NCBI RefSeq assembly: GCF_001418475.1
Contig: NZ_LIQX01000086.1
Span: 1 to 36,001, forward strand
Length of the DNA: 36,001 nt
Direction: 5' to 3'
Origin: Streptomyces ossamyceticus
GTDB lineage: Bacteria > Actinomycetota > Actinomycetes > Streptomycetales > Streptomycetaceae
Below, piece after piece: positions 21,388 through 29,515 of this stretch. Below the pieces are notes generated by a model, which had not been told where the DNA came from, searched no databases, and saw only the letters and a list, made by a program, of their open reading frames with translations. Position 1 is the stretch's first letter, and each line of letters begins with the position of its first letter. A program made the translations under genes and the position numbers.

Positions 21388-22299
21388 ATGATGTCCCAGC
21401 TTCCACTCGATCTCGTCCGGACCCTGCTGACCGTGGTGGACGAGGGCACGTTCGACGCCGCGGCCGGCGCGCTGCATGTGACGCCGTCGGCGGTCAGCCA
21501 GCGGGTCAAGGCCCTGGAGCAGCGTGTGGGCCGGGTCCTGCTGATCCGGGAGAAGCCGGTGCGGCCCACCGAGTCGGGCGAGGTGATCGTGCGGTTCGCC
21601 CGCCAGCTGTCCCGGCTGGAGCACGACGCGCACGCCGCGCTCGGCATGACGGGCGCCGGGGAGGCGACCCGGGTGTCGATCGCGGTGAACGCGGACTCGC
21701 TGGCCACCTGGTTCCTGCCCGCCCTGACCCGGGTGCCGGAGGAGCTGCGGCCCTGTTACGAGCTGCTGCGCGAGGACGAGCAGCACACGGCCCGGCTGCT
21801 GCGCGAGGGGCTGGTGATGGCCGCGGTCACCTCGGCGCCGGACGCCGTGGCCGGCTGTTCCGTGCGGGCCCTCGGGCGGATGCGGTACCTGCCCGTCGCG
21901 GCTCCGACCTTCGCCCGGCGGTGGTTCGGCGTCGCATCGGAGGTGCCGCTGGAGCAGGTGATCGTCGACGCGCCGGTGGTGTTCTTCGACCGGCGGGACG
22001 CGTTCCAGGACGCCTTCGTACGGCGGGTGACCGGAGGCCGCCCGGCCTCGGCGCTACGGCACTACGTGCCGACGTCGGAGGGTTTCGTCGACGCGGTGGT
22101 CGGCGGGATGGGCTGGGGCATGGTGCCCGCCATCCAGGCTGAGCCGCTGCTCGCGGCGGGACACCTGGTCGGACTGGCCCCGGAGCGGGCGATGGACGCC
22201 CCTCTGTTCTGGCAGCAGTGGAAGCTGGACTCCCCGGCACTGACCGCGGTCGCCGAGGCGGTCGCCGCCGAGGCCGCCGAGGCACTGGAGGGCACCTGA
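21388..22299 (+). CDS. LysR-family regulator, LysG/ArgP type
   Basis: 303 aa (or 302 from the second ATG). N-terminal winged HTH: LVRTLLTVVDEGTFDAAAGALHVTPSAVSQRVKALEQRVGRVLLIRE, matching the ArgP/LysG subgroup, including RVKALEQ and the PVRPTESG that follows. The C-terminal effector domain has the ArgP-like LATWFLPAL and FFDRRDAFQDAF. It senses lysine/arginine and activates the divergent exporter gene. Confidence 0.9.
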   Translation: MMSQLPLDLVRTLLTVVDEGTFDAAAGALHVTPSAVSQRVKALEQRVGRVLLIREKPVRPTESGEVIVRFARQLSRLEHDAHAALGMTGAGEATRVSIAVNADSLATWFLPALTRVPEELRPCYELLREDEQHTARLLREGLVMAAVTSAPDAVAGCSVRALGRMRYLPVAAPTFARRWFGVASEVPLEQVIVDAPVVFFDRRDAFQDAFVRRVTGGRPASALRHYVPTSEGFVDAVVGGMGWGMVPAIQAEPLLAAGHLVGLAPERAMDAPLFWQQWKLDSPALTAVAEAVAAEAAEALEGT

Positions 22300-22320
22300 C
22301 GGCCACGGCGTCGAGGGGGA

Positions 22321-22992
22321 TCACGCCCTGAACGGGCCCTCCAGTGCCGCCCATTGCAGCAACATGATGGTCTTGGCGTCGGCGATCTCCCCGCTGCGGA
22401 TCATCTCCAGGGCGCGCCGGAAGGGCAGTTCGACGAGTTCGATGTCCTCGCCCTCCTCGTCCAGGCCGCCGCCCTCGTGGGTGCGGGTCGAGGGGCTGTA
22501 CGGGGCGGCGAAGAAGCTGATCCGCTCGGTGACGGAGCCGGGACTCATATAGACGTCGAAGACGTGCTGGATGTCGCCGATCGTGTGCCCCGTCTCCTCG
22601 ACGACCTCACGGCGCACGGCGACCTCGGGATGCTCGTCCTCCTCGTCGAGCAGACCGCCCGGTGTCTCCACGAGCATGCCGTCGGCGTGGCCGTTGACGT
22701 ACACGGGATAGCGGAACTGCCGGGTGAGGAGCACGGTTTCGCGCGCGGTGTCGTAGAGCAGCACGGTGGCGCCGTTGCCCCGGTCGTGCGTCTCGCGTTC
22801 CTGGGTGCTCCAGGTGCCGTCGGCGTGCTGGAAGTCGAAGGTGGTGGTGCGCTCCACATACCAGTGGCAGGACAGCAGTTTCACGTCCCGCACCTTGACC
22901 CGCGGGTTGCCGGTGAGGTCGAGGCCCGTGCGGTCGAGTCCGGTGCGGCCCCGCCGGTCGGGGATGTCGACGCCGACGTTCTTGTTGGTCAT
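22321..22992 (-). CDS. NUDIX hydrolase, ADP-ribose/GDP-mannose pyrophosphatase type
   Basis: 223 aa. Nudix box GGLLDEEDEHPEVAVRREV followed by VEETGH; the NudK/ADPRase-like surroundings are VLLTRQFRYPVYVNGHADGMLVETPGG and, downstream, VYMSPGSVTERISFFAAPY. It cleaves nucleoside-diphosphate-X compounds in the cytoplasm. ATG 22992 is taken; an upstream in-frame ATG at 23007 with GGAG in front is possible. It converges on the LysR gene with only 21 bp between. Confidence 0.88.
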   Translation of the reverse strand: MTNKNVGVDIPDRRGRTGLDRTGLDLTGNPRVKVRDVKLLSCHWYVERTTTFDFQHADGTWSTQERETHDRGNGATVLLYDTARETVLLTRQFRYPVYVNGHADGMLVETPGGLLDEEDEHPEVAVRREVVEETGHTIGDIQHVFDVYMSPGSVTERISFFAAPYSPSTRTHEGGGLDEEGEDIELVELPFRRALEMIRSGEIADAKTIMLLQWAALEGPFRA

Positions 22993-23094
22993 GCCCGCTT
23001 TTACCATTCCGCTCCGGTCGGTGCCAGGCGCCCCCAATCCCCCTGCTCCGCGCGTCGCTTGGCGGAATCCGGGGCTCCGGGCCAGCATGCCGGT

Positions 23095-23769
23095 ATGAAG
23101 AGCGATCTTTTCTCCAACGAGCACATGGTCCAGCCGGCGTACGCGCCGGGGATGAGTGTGCAGAACGCCAAGTCCATCAAGTACGCCGTCAACGGTGAGA
23201 TGCTCGCGCGGCAGGGCGCGATGATCGCCTTCCGGGGGAACCTGCAGTTCGAACGCAAGGGTCAGGGCGTGGGCGGCATGCTCAAGCGCGCCGTCACCGG
23301 GGAGGGCCTGCCGCTGATGGCGGTACGGGGTCAGGGTGAGGCCTGGTTCGCGCACGAGGCGCAGAACTGCTTCATCGTCGACATCGAGCCGGGCGATGTG
23401 TTCACCGTCAACGGGCGCAACGTGCTGTGCTTCGACGCCACGCTGTCGTACGAGATCAAGACGGTGAAGGGCGCCGGCATGACCGGGGGCGGGCTGTTCA
23501 ACAGCGTGTTCACCGGCCAGGGCAAGCTCGGGCTGGTCTGCGACGGCAACCCGCTCGTCATCCCGGTCTCGCCGCAGCTCCCGGTGTTCGTCGACACGGA
23601 CGCGGTCGTCGGCTGGACGGCCCACCTCCACACGTCGCTGCACCGCTCCCAGTCGTTCGGCTCGATGATCCGCGGCGGCTCCGGGGAGGCCGTGCAGCTG
23701 AAGCTGGAGGGCGAGGGATTCGTGGTCGTACGGCCGAGCGAGGTGACGGCGCAGACCCAGCAGCACTGA
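23095..23769 (+). CDS. AIM24-family protein
   Basis: 224 aa. Beta-rich AIM24 (formerly DUF124/TIGR00266) domain throughout: YAVNGEMLARQGAMIAFRGNLQFERKG, EAWFAHEAQNCFIVDIEPGD and LPVFVDTDAVVGWTAHLHTS. Biochemical function in bacteria is not established. No signal peptide or membrane segment. Divergent from the NUDIX gene. Confidence 0.82.
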   Translation: MKSDLFSNEHMVQPAYAPGMSVQNAKSIKYAVNGEMLARQGAMIAFRGNLQFERKGQGVGGMLKRAVTGEGLPLMAVRGQGEAWFAHEAQNCFIVDIEPGDVFTVNGRNVLCFDATLSYEIKTVKGAGMTGGGLFNSVFTGQGKLGLVCDGNPLVIPVSPQLPVFVDTDAVVGWTAHLHTSLHRSQSFGSMIRGGSGEAVQLKLEGEGFVVVRPSEVTAQTQQH

Positions 23770-23815
23770 CCGAAGGCGAGGAGGGGGCCGGGCCGACAGG
23801 GCGGCGCACCCGTGA

Positions 23816-23831
23816 TCGAACAAGCTTTCTA
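23816..23831. promoter_or_regulatory. candidate SOS (LexA) box upstream of the AlkB-like gene
   Basis: TCGAAC-AAGC-TTTCTA at 23816-23831 matches the actinobacterial LexA palindrome TCGAAC-N4-GTTCGA at 10 of 12 positions. A TAGGCT -10-like hexamer at 23841-23846 would start transcription close to the ATG at 23853, so a bound repressor would cover the -35 region. Confidence 0.4.
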
Positions 23832-23852
23832 TTGCCGGGGTAGGCTGCTGGT

Positions 23853-24479
23853 ATGGCCATGCACCTCCAGGGCTCCCTCTTCGACCAGTCCGACGACCTT
23901 CGCCTCGGCCCTCTCGACGGCCTGAGCCGGCGCGAGCTGGGCTCCGGGGCCTGGGTCGACCTGCTGCCCGGCTGGCTCACCGGTGCCGACGCGCTGTTCA
24001 CGCGGCTCGCCGAGGAGGTGCCCTGGCGGGCCGAGCGGCGGCAGATGTACGAGCAGGTCGTCGACGTCCCCCGGCTGCTCGCCTTCTACGGCGTCGACGA
24101 CCCGCTGCCGCACCCCGTCCTGGAGGAGGCCCGGAACACCCTCTCCGCGCACTACGCCGAGGAACTGGGCGAGCCGTTCGCCACGGCGGGGCTGTGCTAC
24201 TACCGCGACGGCCGGGACAGCGTGGCCTGGCACGGCGACCGGATCGGGCGGGGAGCCCGCGAGGACACGATGGTGGCCATCCTGTCCGTGGGCGATCCCC
24301 GCGATCTGGCCCTGCGGCCGCACGGCGGCGGGGAGACGCTGCGCTTCCCCCTGGGCCACGGCGACCTGATCGTGATGGGCGGCTCCTGTCAGCGCACCTG
24401 GGACCACGCGATCCCGAAGTCGACGCGGGCGGTGGGGCCGCGCGTCAGCGTCCAGTTCCGGCCGCGGGGCGTGCACTAG
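23853..24479 (+). CDS. AlkB-like 2-oxoglutarate/Fe(II) dioxygenase
   Basis: 208 aa. Iron ligands H127-x-D129 in WHGDRIGRG and H185 in TWDHAIPKS; 2-oxoglutarate-binding R197 and R203 in RVSVQFRPRG; and the nucleotide-recognition FATAGLCYYRDGRDSVAWH region, all as in AlkB. It should oxidatively remove alkyl groups from nucleic-acid bases. Length matches the family. Probably leaderless; a LexA-like box lies upstream, consistent with DNA-damage induction. Confidence 0.9.
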   Translation: MAMHLQGSLFDQSDDLRLGPLDGLSRRELGSGAWVDLLPGWLTGADALFTRLAEEVPWRAERRQMYEQVVDVPRLLAFYGVDDPLPHPVLEEARNTLSAHYAEELGEPFATAGLCYYRDGRDSVAWHGDRIGRGAREDTMVAILSVGDPRDLALRPHGGGETLRFPLGHGDLIVMGGSCQRTWDHAIPKSTRAVGPRVSVQFRPRGVH

Positions 24480-24763
24480 GAGTGTCTGCGCCAGAAGCGC
24501 GTCGTGCGTGCTGATGCGCCTGCGGGAGCAACTGCCATGCCGGAAGCAGGGCGGGGCCGGTACCGTCGCGCTGTCCCGGCCCCGAGATGTCGGAACGAGC
24601 CCACGTCGCGCACCGTGCCGCCGCTCTCTCCGGTGAAGGAGGGGGCGAAGACGAGGGCGACGTAGTCGCGGCGGGCGAAGAGACGGCCGCGTACGGTCAG
24701 CGGCGAGGAGACCAGTGAAAGCCGCTCAGGCAGCGCCTGAGCCGGTCCTCGGGAGCGGGTGGG
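24480..24763. other. convergent gap with a coding-like relic
   Basis: No intact gene. On the minus strand about 24585-24718 the frame reading SPLTVRGRLFARRDYVALVF and FTGESGGTVRDVGSFRHL has strongly G/C-ending codons, suggesting a gene fragment. It has no start or recognisable family. The terminator of the DUF1326 gene lies at the right end. Confidence 0.35.
24724..24742 (-). terminator. hairpin after the DUF1326 gene
   Basis: GCTCAGGC (24724-24731), AGC, GCCTGAGC (24735-24742): a perfect 8-bp stem with a 3-base loop, 21 bases beyond the minus-strand stop codon. Confidence 0.55.
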
Positions 24764-25420
24764 TCAGTCGGGGCCGCTCCAGTCGAAGGGGAAGTGCTTG
24801 CTCGACTTGCCGGTGCGGTCCCAGGAGAAGCCGAACGCGTCCGCGCGGTCGACGGTGGCCCGCCCCCATGTGGCGACCTGTCCCGGCCCGACCTCGGCGC
24901 CCGGGGCGTTGTGGACCTGGACACGCGCGCCGTCGACGGTGGTCGGGCCGGTGAGCGCCTCGGCGGCCGCCGTGACCCGGCCGGGGATCTCCGCCCGCCA
25001 GGTGGCGAGGTCCTCGTCGATCTCGACGTGGATGGGTGCGGCGTCCATGCCGCGTATCTCGGGGTGGAACATCGCCCCGAACCGCGCCGGCCAGCCACCC
25101 GCCTCACCGCCGAAGACAGCGCCGAGAGCGCCACGCTGCTGTTCGTCGGCGCGTTCGTCCAGGAAGACCGCGGCGTACGGGGCGGTGTGCTCGCCGGCCC
25201 AGACGTTGCCCGTGAAGGAACCGAGCATCAACACGTTCAGGCCGTCGAGCCGGACGTCACCGTAGCTGCCCGCCCGGATGTGCCAGACCAGGACGCCTTC
25301 GCAGTCACCGTAGGTCGGGGGCTGGGCGAAGGTGCACGGGCAGGGGACGGCGCAGTTGCACACGTCGAACCAATCGCCGACCAGATGCCAGCGCGTCGTA
25401 GTCGTCGTCTGTTCTGTCAT
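24764..25420 (-). CDS. DUF1326-domain protein
   Basis: 218-aa soluble protein. It begins with the family hallmark WHLVGDWFDVCNCAVPCPCTF (Cys21, 23, 27 and 29, plus a Cys in GDCEG), likely a metal-binding cluster. The remainder (GALGAVFGGEAGGWPARFGA, VDRADAFGFSWDRTGKSSKHFPF) also matches DUF1326. Function unknown. It lies downstream of a DUF2182 membrane protein on the same strand (144-bp gap); the two families often occur side by side, which suggests a joint role. Confidence 0.85.
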   Translation of the reverse strand: MTEQTTTTTRWHLVGDWFDVCNCAVPCPCTFAQPPTYGDCEGVLVWHIRAGSYGDVRLDGLNVLMLGSFTGNVWAGEHTAPYAAVFLDERADEQQRGALGAVFGGEAGGWPARFGAMFHPEIRGMDAAPIHVEIDEDLATWRAEIPGRVTAAAEALTGPTTVDGARVQVHNAPGAEVGPGQVATWGRATVDRADAFGFSWDRTGKSSKHFPFDWSGPD

Positions 25421-25564
25421 CTCTCTTCCCTCCTGCCGAGCCCCAGGAGCTCACTCGGAGTGGAGAGACCGCGTGTCCCGAGCCCGGTCCCGGGATCGGG
25501 AGCAGGTCTCTCTCCCAGCTTGCGCCTCCCGTCTCCGGTGCGGAACCCCGCCCAGGGGCGGGGA

Positions 25565-26398
25565 TCACATGGTCATCGACGGCATCGCTTCCCGCAGCCC
25601 CGGCAGCAGCCAGTCCTGGAAGGGCGCGAGCACGGCCATGACCACGAACACGACGCCCACGGCGCGGGCGAGCAGTGGGCCCCGGGACCACAGCTTCTCC
25701 GCGAAGATCACCACGGCGAGTCCGGCCATCGCCGCCACGTTCATGACGCCCAACGGCACGAGGACGACCATCAGCCCGGCGCAGCAGCCGACGCAGTAGG
25801 CGCCGTGATGGAGACCCACCCGCAGGTCGCGGGACGGCCCTCGGAAGCCTGCGTAGCGCACCAGGTGGCCCATGGGGTCGCGGCAGTGCCGCAGACAGAC
25901 GGACTTCAGGGGGCCCAACTGGTAGAGGCCCGCGAGCAGGAAGGCGACCGAGCCGATCCAGCGACCGGCCGTGGGGTGATCGTCCACGAGGCTGCCGGTG
26001 AGGGCCAGTGCCGCATAAGCGAGCAGGCCGAAAGCGGTCCACACCAGCAGATATCCGGCCACGAACTCAACGGTACGGGCGGTACGCGCCCAGCCGGAGT
26101 GCTCTCGGCCGATGCCCCGCACCCAGGTGATCGCCACGGGAGCCATGGAGGGCAGCATCATGGCCGCCATCATCGTGACCCACAACACCAGGAACAGGGG
26201 CAGCGCCATCCCCATCGTGCCGGGCTCGACACCCATGTCCCGGGCCTGGCCGATCGTCAGCACCCAGGCGGGGACGGCGATCAGGACCACGAGGAGCCAG
26301 GCGACCGCGAGGTCCCGCGTGGGCAGCAGGCCCCCACCCGCTCTGGTCGGGGCGACCGACCGGCCGGCTACGAGGGCGGAACTCCGGCTGTGACGCAT
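25565..26398 (-). CDS. DUF2182 integral membrane protein
   Basis: 277 aa with about six to seven hydrophobic helices. Met-rich signature LWVTMMAAMMLPSMAPV in the second segment and SVCLRHCRDPMG plus HHGAYCVGCCAGLM further on, all typical of DUF2182 (predicted metal-binding membrane proteins). ATG 26398 is chosen because AGGAG lies eight bases upstream. Met, Cys and His in membrane or loop positions suggest metal handling. Partner of the DUF1326 gene downstream. Confidence 0.85.
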   Translation of the reverse strand: MRHSRSSALVAGRSVAPTRAGGGLLPTRDLAVAWLLVVLIAVPAWVLTIGQARDMGVEPGTMGMALPLFLVLWVTMMAAMMLPSMAPVAITWVRGIGREHSGWARTARTVEFVAGYLLVWTAFGLLAYAALALTGSLVDDHPTAGRWIGSVAFLLAGLYQLGPLKSVCLRHCRDPMGHLVRYAGFRGPSRDLRVGLHHGAYCVGCCAGLMVVLVPLGVMNVAAMAGLAVVIFAEKLWSRGPLLARAVGVVFVVMAVLAPFQDWLLPGLREAMPSMTM

Positions 26399-26691
26399 CG
26401 GCGTGTTCTCCTGCGGCTCCTTCCAGCAGAACATTCCCCCGCCTTCCACGCGACTCGATGCGAGGGAGGTTCCGCAGGAAGGTCCCGGGCGCGCATGCCC
26501 ATGACTGCCGAGCCGCGGCGGCCGACCATGCAGTCGAAACCGCCTGACTCCACGCCTCGCGAGGGGCGCGCCGGTGGAGCGGGAGATCGATCGGTGGCCG
26601 ACGAGCCCCCGGGCGCGGCCGTATCGGGCCGCGCCCGGGGGCCCACGAGCTGGGGTCTACGACCCAGGCCTGGCCGCCTGCGCCGCTTGAG
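26399..26691. other. intergenic, nothing recognised
   Basis: 293 bases between two minus-strand genes. It contains the ribosome site of the DUF2182 gene at its left end and GGGCGCGGCC / GGCCGCGCCC-like complementary stretches around 26612-26640 (CGGGCGCGGCC ... GGGCCGCGCCCGG) that can pair as a hairpin and may terminate the upstream monooxygenase gene. No coding frame is convincing. Confidence 0.45.
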
Positions 26692-27930
26692 TCACCGGTG
26701 GAACCCCTGGCGGGCGGTCTCCTCCCGGGACGCGAGCGCGCGGGACTGGGAGGTCCGCGCCAGCTTCGGACCCAGCCAGCGTTTGAGACGGCGCAGCGCC
26801 TCCAGCCGGCCGGCGGCGCGGTCGAGACGGTAGTAGAGCTGCGGCGGTACGTACGGCAGCAGCGGGGAGTGCCGCTGGCCGAGCAGGGCGAACATCTGCT
26901 CCGGGGGGAGGTGGATGTAGCGCGGCAGGTTCTCGTACCACTGGGCGCTGTAGCGGGCCGCGCTCTGGAGCCGGAGCAGGTCGGCCTTGCGTCGGCGCTC
27001 GTACGCGGCGAGCGCGGCCTCCTTGTCCGACAGCGTCCCGAGCTCCCCCGCCAGGCAGATGGCGTCCTCCAGGGCGAGAGTGGTGCCGGCGCCGATGGAG
27101 TAGTGGGTGGTGTGCGCGGCGTCGCCGAGCAGGACGATGTCGCCGTGGCGCCAGGTGCGGTTGGTCAGGGTGCGGAAGGTGAGCCACTGGGCGGCGCCGT
27201 CGCCCTTCTCCCGGCCGATCAGCGGATGTCCGTCGAGGATGTCGGCGAAGATCTTCTCCAGCCGGGCCAGGCCGTCCGCCTCTCCCCTGGCGTCCATGCC
27301 GAGACCGGCGAGCGTCCGAGGGGAGCACTCGATGACGCAGGTGCTCTGCTCGTCGCTGAACGGGTAGCCGTAGGCCCAGATCCAGCCGTGGTCGGTCTCC
27401 TGGAACGAGAACGTGAACGAGTCGAACACCTTGGAGGTGCCGAGCCAGATGTAGGCGTTGCGGCCGAGGGCGATGTCGCTGCCGAACCGGTCGGCGTACC
27501 GTTCGCGCACCGCGCTGTTGACGCCGTCGCCCGCCACCACGAGGTCGGCGTCGGGCAGGTCGTCGGCGGTGACCTCGTGCTCGTACTCCACGCGCACTCC
27601 CAGGGACCGGGCGCGTTCGGCGAGCAGTTCGAGCAGTCGGTGCCGGCCGATGCCGAAGCCCTCGTCGCCGGGCTGGACCGTCGTGCGGTCGCGGACGTGG
27701 GCCACCCCACTGGTCCAGCTGACGGAGTTCTCGCTGATCGCGAGGGCCGTCTCGGGGTCTCCTTCGCGGAGCTTGTCCAGTAGCTCGGACCAGTAGGTCA
27801 CGCCCCAGCCGTAGGTGGATCCGGCGGGGTTCCGTTCATGGACGGTGATGTCGTGGGACGGATCCTGACGCTTCATCAGGATCGAGAAGTACAGGCCTGC
27901 GGGTCCGCCGCCGACGCATGCGATCTTCAC
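26692..27930 (-). CDS. FAD-dependent monooxygenase, anthraniloyl-CoA-monooxygenase-like
   Basis: 412 aa from GTG 27930, which has GGGAG about five bases upstream and puts the FAD strand (MKIACVGGGPAGLYFSILMKRQ) at the N-terminus. DG motif in DLVVAGDGVNSAVRERY; second FAD motif IVLLGDAAHTTHYSIGAGTTLALEDA. The mid-region (STYGWGVTYWSELLDKL, NAYIWLGTSKVFDSFTFSF) resembles the hydroxylase half of anthraniloyl-CoA monooxygenase and related salicylyl-CoA 5-hydroxylases. It probably hydroxylates an aromatic acyl-CoA or similar substrate using NAD(P)H and O2. No partner gene is adjacent. Confidence 0.85.
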   Translation of the reverse strand: MKIACVGGGPAGLYFSILMKRQDPSHDITVHERNPAGSTYGWGVTYWSELLDKLREGDPETALAISENSVSWTSGVAHVRDRTTVQPGDEGFGIGRHRLLELLAERARSLGVRVEYEHEVTADDLPDADLVVAGDGVNSAVRERYADRFGSDIALGRNAYIWLGTSKVFDSFTFSFQETDHGWIWAYGYPFSDEQSTCVIECSPRTLAGLGMDARGEADGLARLEKIFADILDGHPLIGREKGDGAAQWLTFRTLTNRTWRHGDIVLLGDAAHTTHYSIGAGTTLALEDAICLAGELGTLSDKEAALAAYERRRKADLLRLQSAARYSAQWYENLPRYIHLPPEQMFALLGQRHSPLLPYVPPQLYYRLDRAAGRLEALRRLKRWLGPKLARTSQSRALASREETARQGFHR

Positions 27931-28266
27931 GCACACTCCCATTTCGCCACGCAAAGCGATCAATTGACCACGAAGGGTAACAGCGCGAGGACCGTCCGGG
28001 TTCGCGCCACTTTGCGCGCGTGACCCCGGCCACGGCGATCACACCATCGCCGCAAGATCATCGGCGGCGAACGCCCCCTCGGGCGGAATATCTCCCTCCG
28101 CACGCGTTCGAGAGCCCTTCACGGCAAGATCATCTTCGTTCAAGCTTGTACGACATGTGCTTAATTGTCCGGATCGCAGCCAACCGACTTTCTGTGATTT
28201 CTCCGGTGATCCACTCGGTCGATAGGCATGACGGGTCAACCCGATCCCCCTCCCAGGAGGTTCCGC
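27931..28266. promoter_or_regulatory. divergent promoter region, monooxygenase / melC
   Basis: 336-bp gap, relatively AT-rich around 28130-28210. An 11-base direct repeat GCAAGATCATC occurs at 28052-28062 and 28124-28134. AGGAGG at 28255-28260 is the melC1 ribosome site. I could not assign -35/-10 hexamers confidently. The repeat could be a regulator site for tyrosinase expression. Confidence 0.4.
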
Positions 28267-28635
28267 ATGCCTGAAATCACCCGTCGCCATGTCCTCGGGG
28301 CCGGAGCCGGAGCCGCCGTCGCGGCGGCCGTGACGGCCAGCGTCTGCGCCCCGGCCGCGGTCGCCGACGACCACGACCACCACGGCGGGCCCGATGCGTT
28401 CGACGAGGTCTACCGGGGGCGCCGGATACAGGGCAGGGCGACCGCGGGCGGCGGCCACCACCACGGCGCCGGCTACGCCGTGTACGTCGACGGGGCCGAG
28501 CTGCACGTGATGCGGAACGCCGACGGCAGCTGGATCAGCGTCGTCAGCCACTACTCCCCCGTGCCGACCCCGCGCGCCGCCGCGCGCGCCGCGGTCGACG
28601 AACTCCAGGGCGCCCGTCTCGTCCCCTTCAACTGA
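28267..28635 (+). CDS. melC1: tyrosinase cofactor / copper chaperone MelC1
   Basis: 122 aa. Twin-arginine signal: [19 protein letters not shown] then an Ala-rich h-region ending near AVADD; the mature part has the His clusters [12 protein letters not shown] and [16 protein letters not shown] and the MelC1 core [11 protein letters not shown] and [14 protein letters not shown]. MelC1 binds apo-tyrosinase, delivers two coppers and carries it through the Tat pathway. Strong AGGAGG six bases before the ATG. Followed after 52 bp by melC2. Confidence 0.93.
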   Translation: MPEITRRHVLGAGAGAAVAAAVTASVCAPAAVADDHDHHGGPDAFDEVYRGRRIQGRATAGGGHHHGAGYAVYVDGAELHVMRNADGSWISVVSHYSPVPTPRAAARAAVDELQGARLVPFN

Positions 28636-28687
28636 CCGCACCCGCACCACCACGAGCACCACCAGCACCACGAGGAGCCGCGCACCC

Positions 28688-29515
28688 ATGACCATACGCA
28701 AGAACCAGGCCGCCCTGACCGCCGACGAGAAGCGACGCCTCGTCGCCGCGCTGATCGAGCTGAAGCGCTCCGGCCGCTACGACGCCTTCGTCACGACGCA
28801 CAACGCGTTCATCCTCGGCGACACCGACAACGGCGAGCGGACGGGCCACCGTTCACCGTCCTTCCTGCCCTGGCACCGCAGATTCCTGCTGGAGTTCGAG
28901 CAGGCCCTGCAGTCCGTGGACCCCACGGTCGCCCTGCCCTACTGGGACTGGACGACGGACCGCACACCGCGTGCGTCGCTCTGGGCCCCGGACTTCCTCG
29001 GCGGCACCGGCCGCAGCCGTGACGGACAGGTGACGGACGGGCCGTTCGCCGCGTCCACCGGGAACTGGCCGATCAATGTGCGCATCGACGGGCGCACCTT
29101 TCTGCGCCGCGCCCTCGGAAGCGCGGTGCGGCAGCTGCCGACGCGGGCCGAGGTGGAGTCCGTCCTCGCGATGCCGACGTACGACATGGCGCCCTGGAAC
29201 AGCGCGTCGGACGGGTTCCGCAACCATCTGGAGGGCTGGCGGGGCGTCAACCTCCACAACCGCGTGCACGTGTGGGTGGGCGGCCAGATGGGCACCGGGG
29301 TCTCCCCCAACGACCCGGTCTTCTGGATGCACCACGCCTACATCGACAAGCTGTGGGCCGAGTGGCAGCGCCGCCACCCGGGCTCGACGTACCTGCCGGC
29401 GGCCGGCACCCCGAACGTGGTGGATCTCGACGAGACCATGAAGCCGTGGAACGACACGACCCCGGCCGCGCTGCTCGACCACACCCCGCACTACACGTTC
29501 GACACGGCCGGCTAA
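28688..29515 (+). CDS. melC2: tyrosinase MelC2
   Basis: 275-aa binuclear type 3 copper oxidase. CuA ligands H38 (FVTTHNAF), H54 (RTGHRSPSF) and H63 (LPWHRRFL); CuB ligands H190 (NLHNRVH), H194 and H216 (FWMHHAYID); all six are present. It oxidises tyrosine/DOPA to dopaquinone, leading to melanin. It has no signal peptide of its own and is exported in complex with MelC1. Its TAA overlaps the stop codon of the convergent RNase HI gene. Confidence 0.95.
   Translation: MTIRKNQAALTADEKRRLVAALIELKRSGRYDAFVTTHNAFILGDTDNGERTGHRSPSFLPWHRRFLLEFEQALQSVDPTVALPYWDWTTDRTPRASLWAPDFLGGTGRSRDGQVTDGPFAASTGNWPINVRIDGRTFLRRALGSAVRQLPTRAEVESVLAMPTYDMAPWNSASDGFRNHLEGWRGVNLHNRVHVWVGGQMGTGVSPNDPVFWMHHAYIDKLWAEWQRRHPGSTYLPAAGTPNVVDLDETMKPWNDTTPAALLDHTPHYTFDTAG

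Noticed and set aside
20693..22299. LysE/LysR pair as a part of the lysine-consuming cluster
   Set aside because: More than 4 kb beyond the operon terminator with unrelated genes between; this is a common housekeeping divergon.
24794..26833. Plus-strand open frame of about 680 codons
   Set aside because: Lies opposite the DUF1326 and DUF2182 genes, reads as His/Gln/Arg-rich non-protein sequence; the minus-strand genes have clear family motifs.
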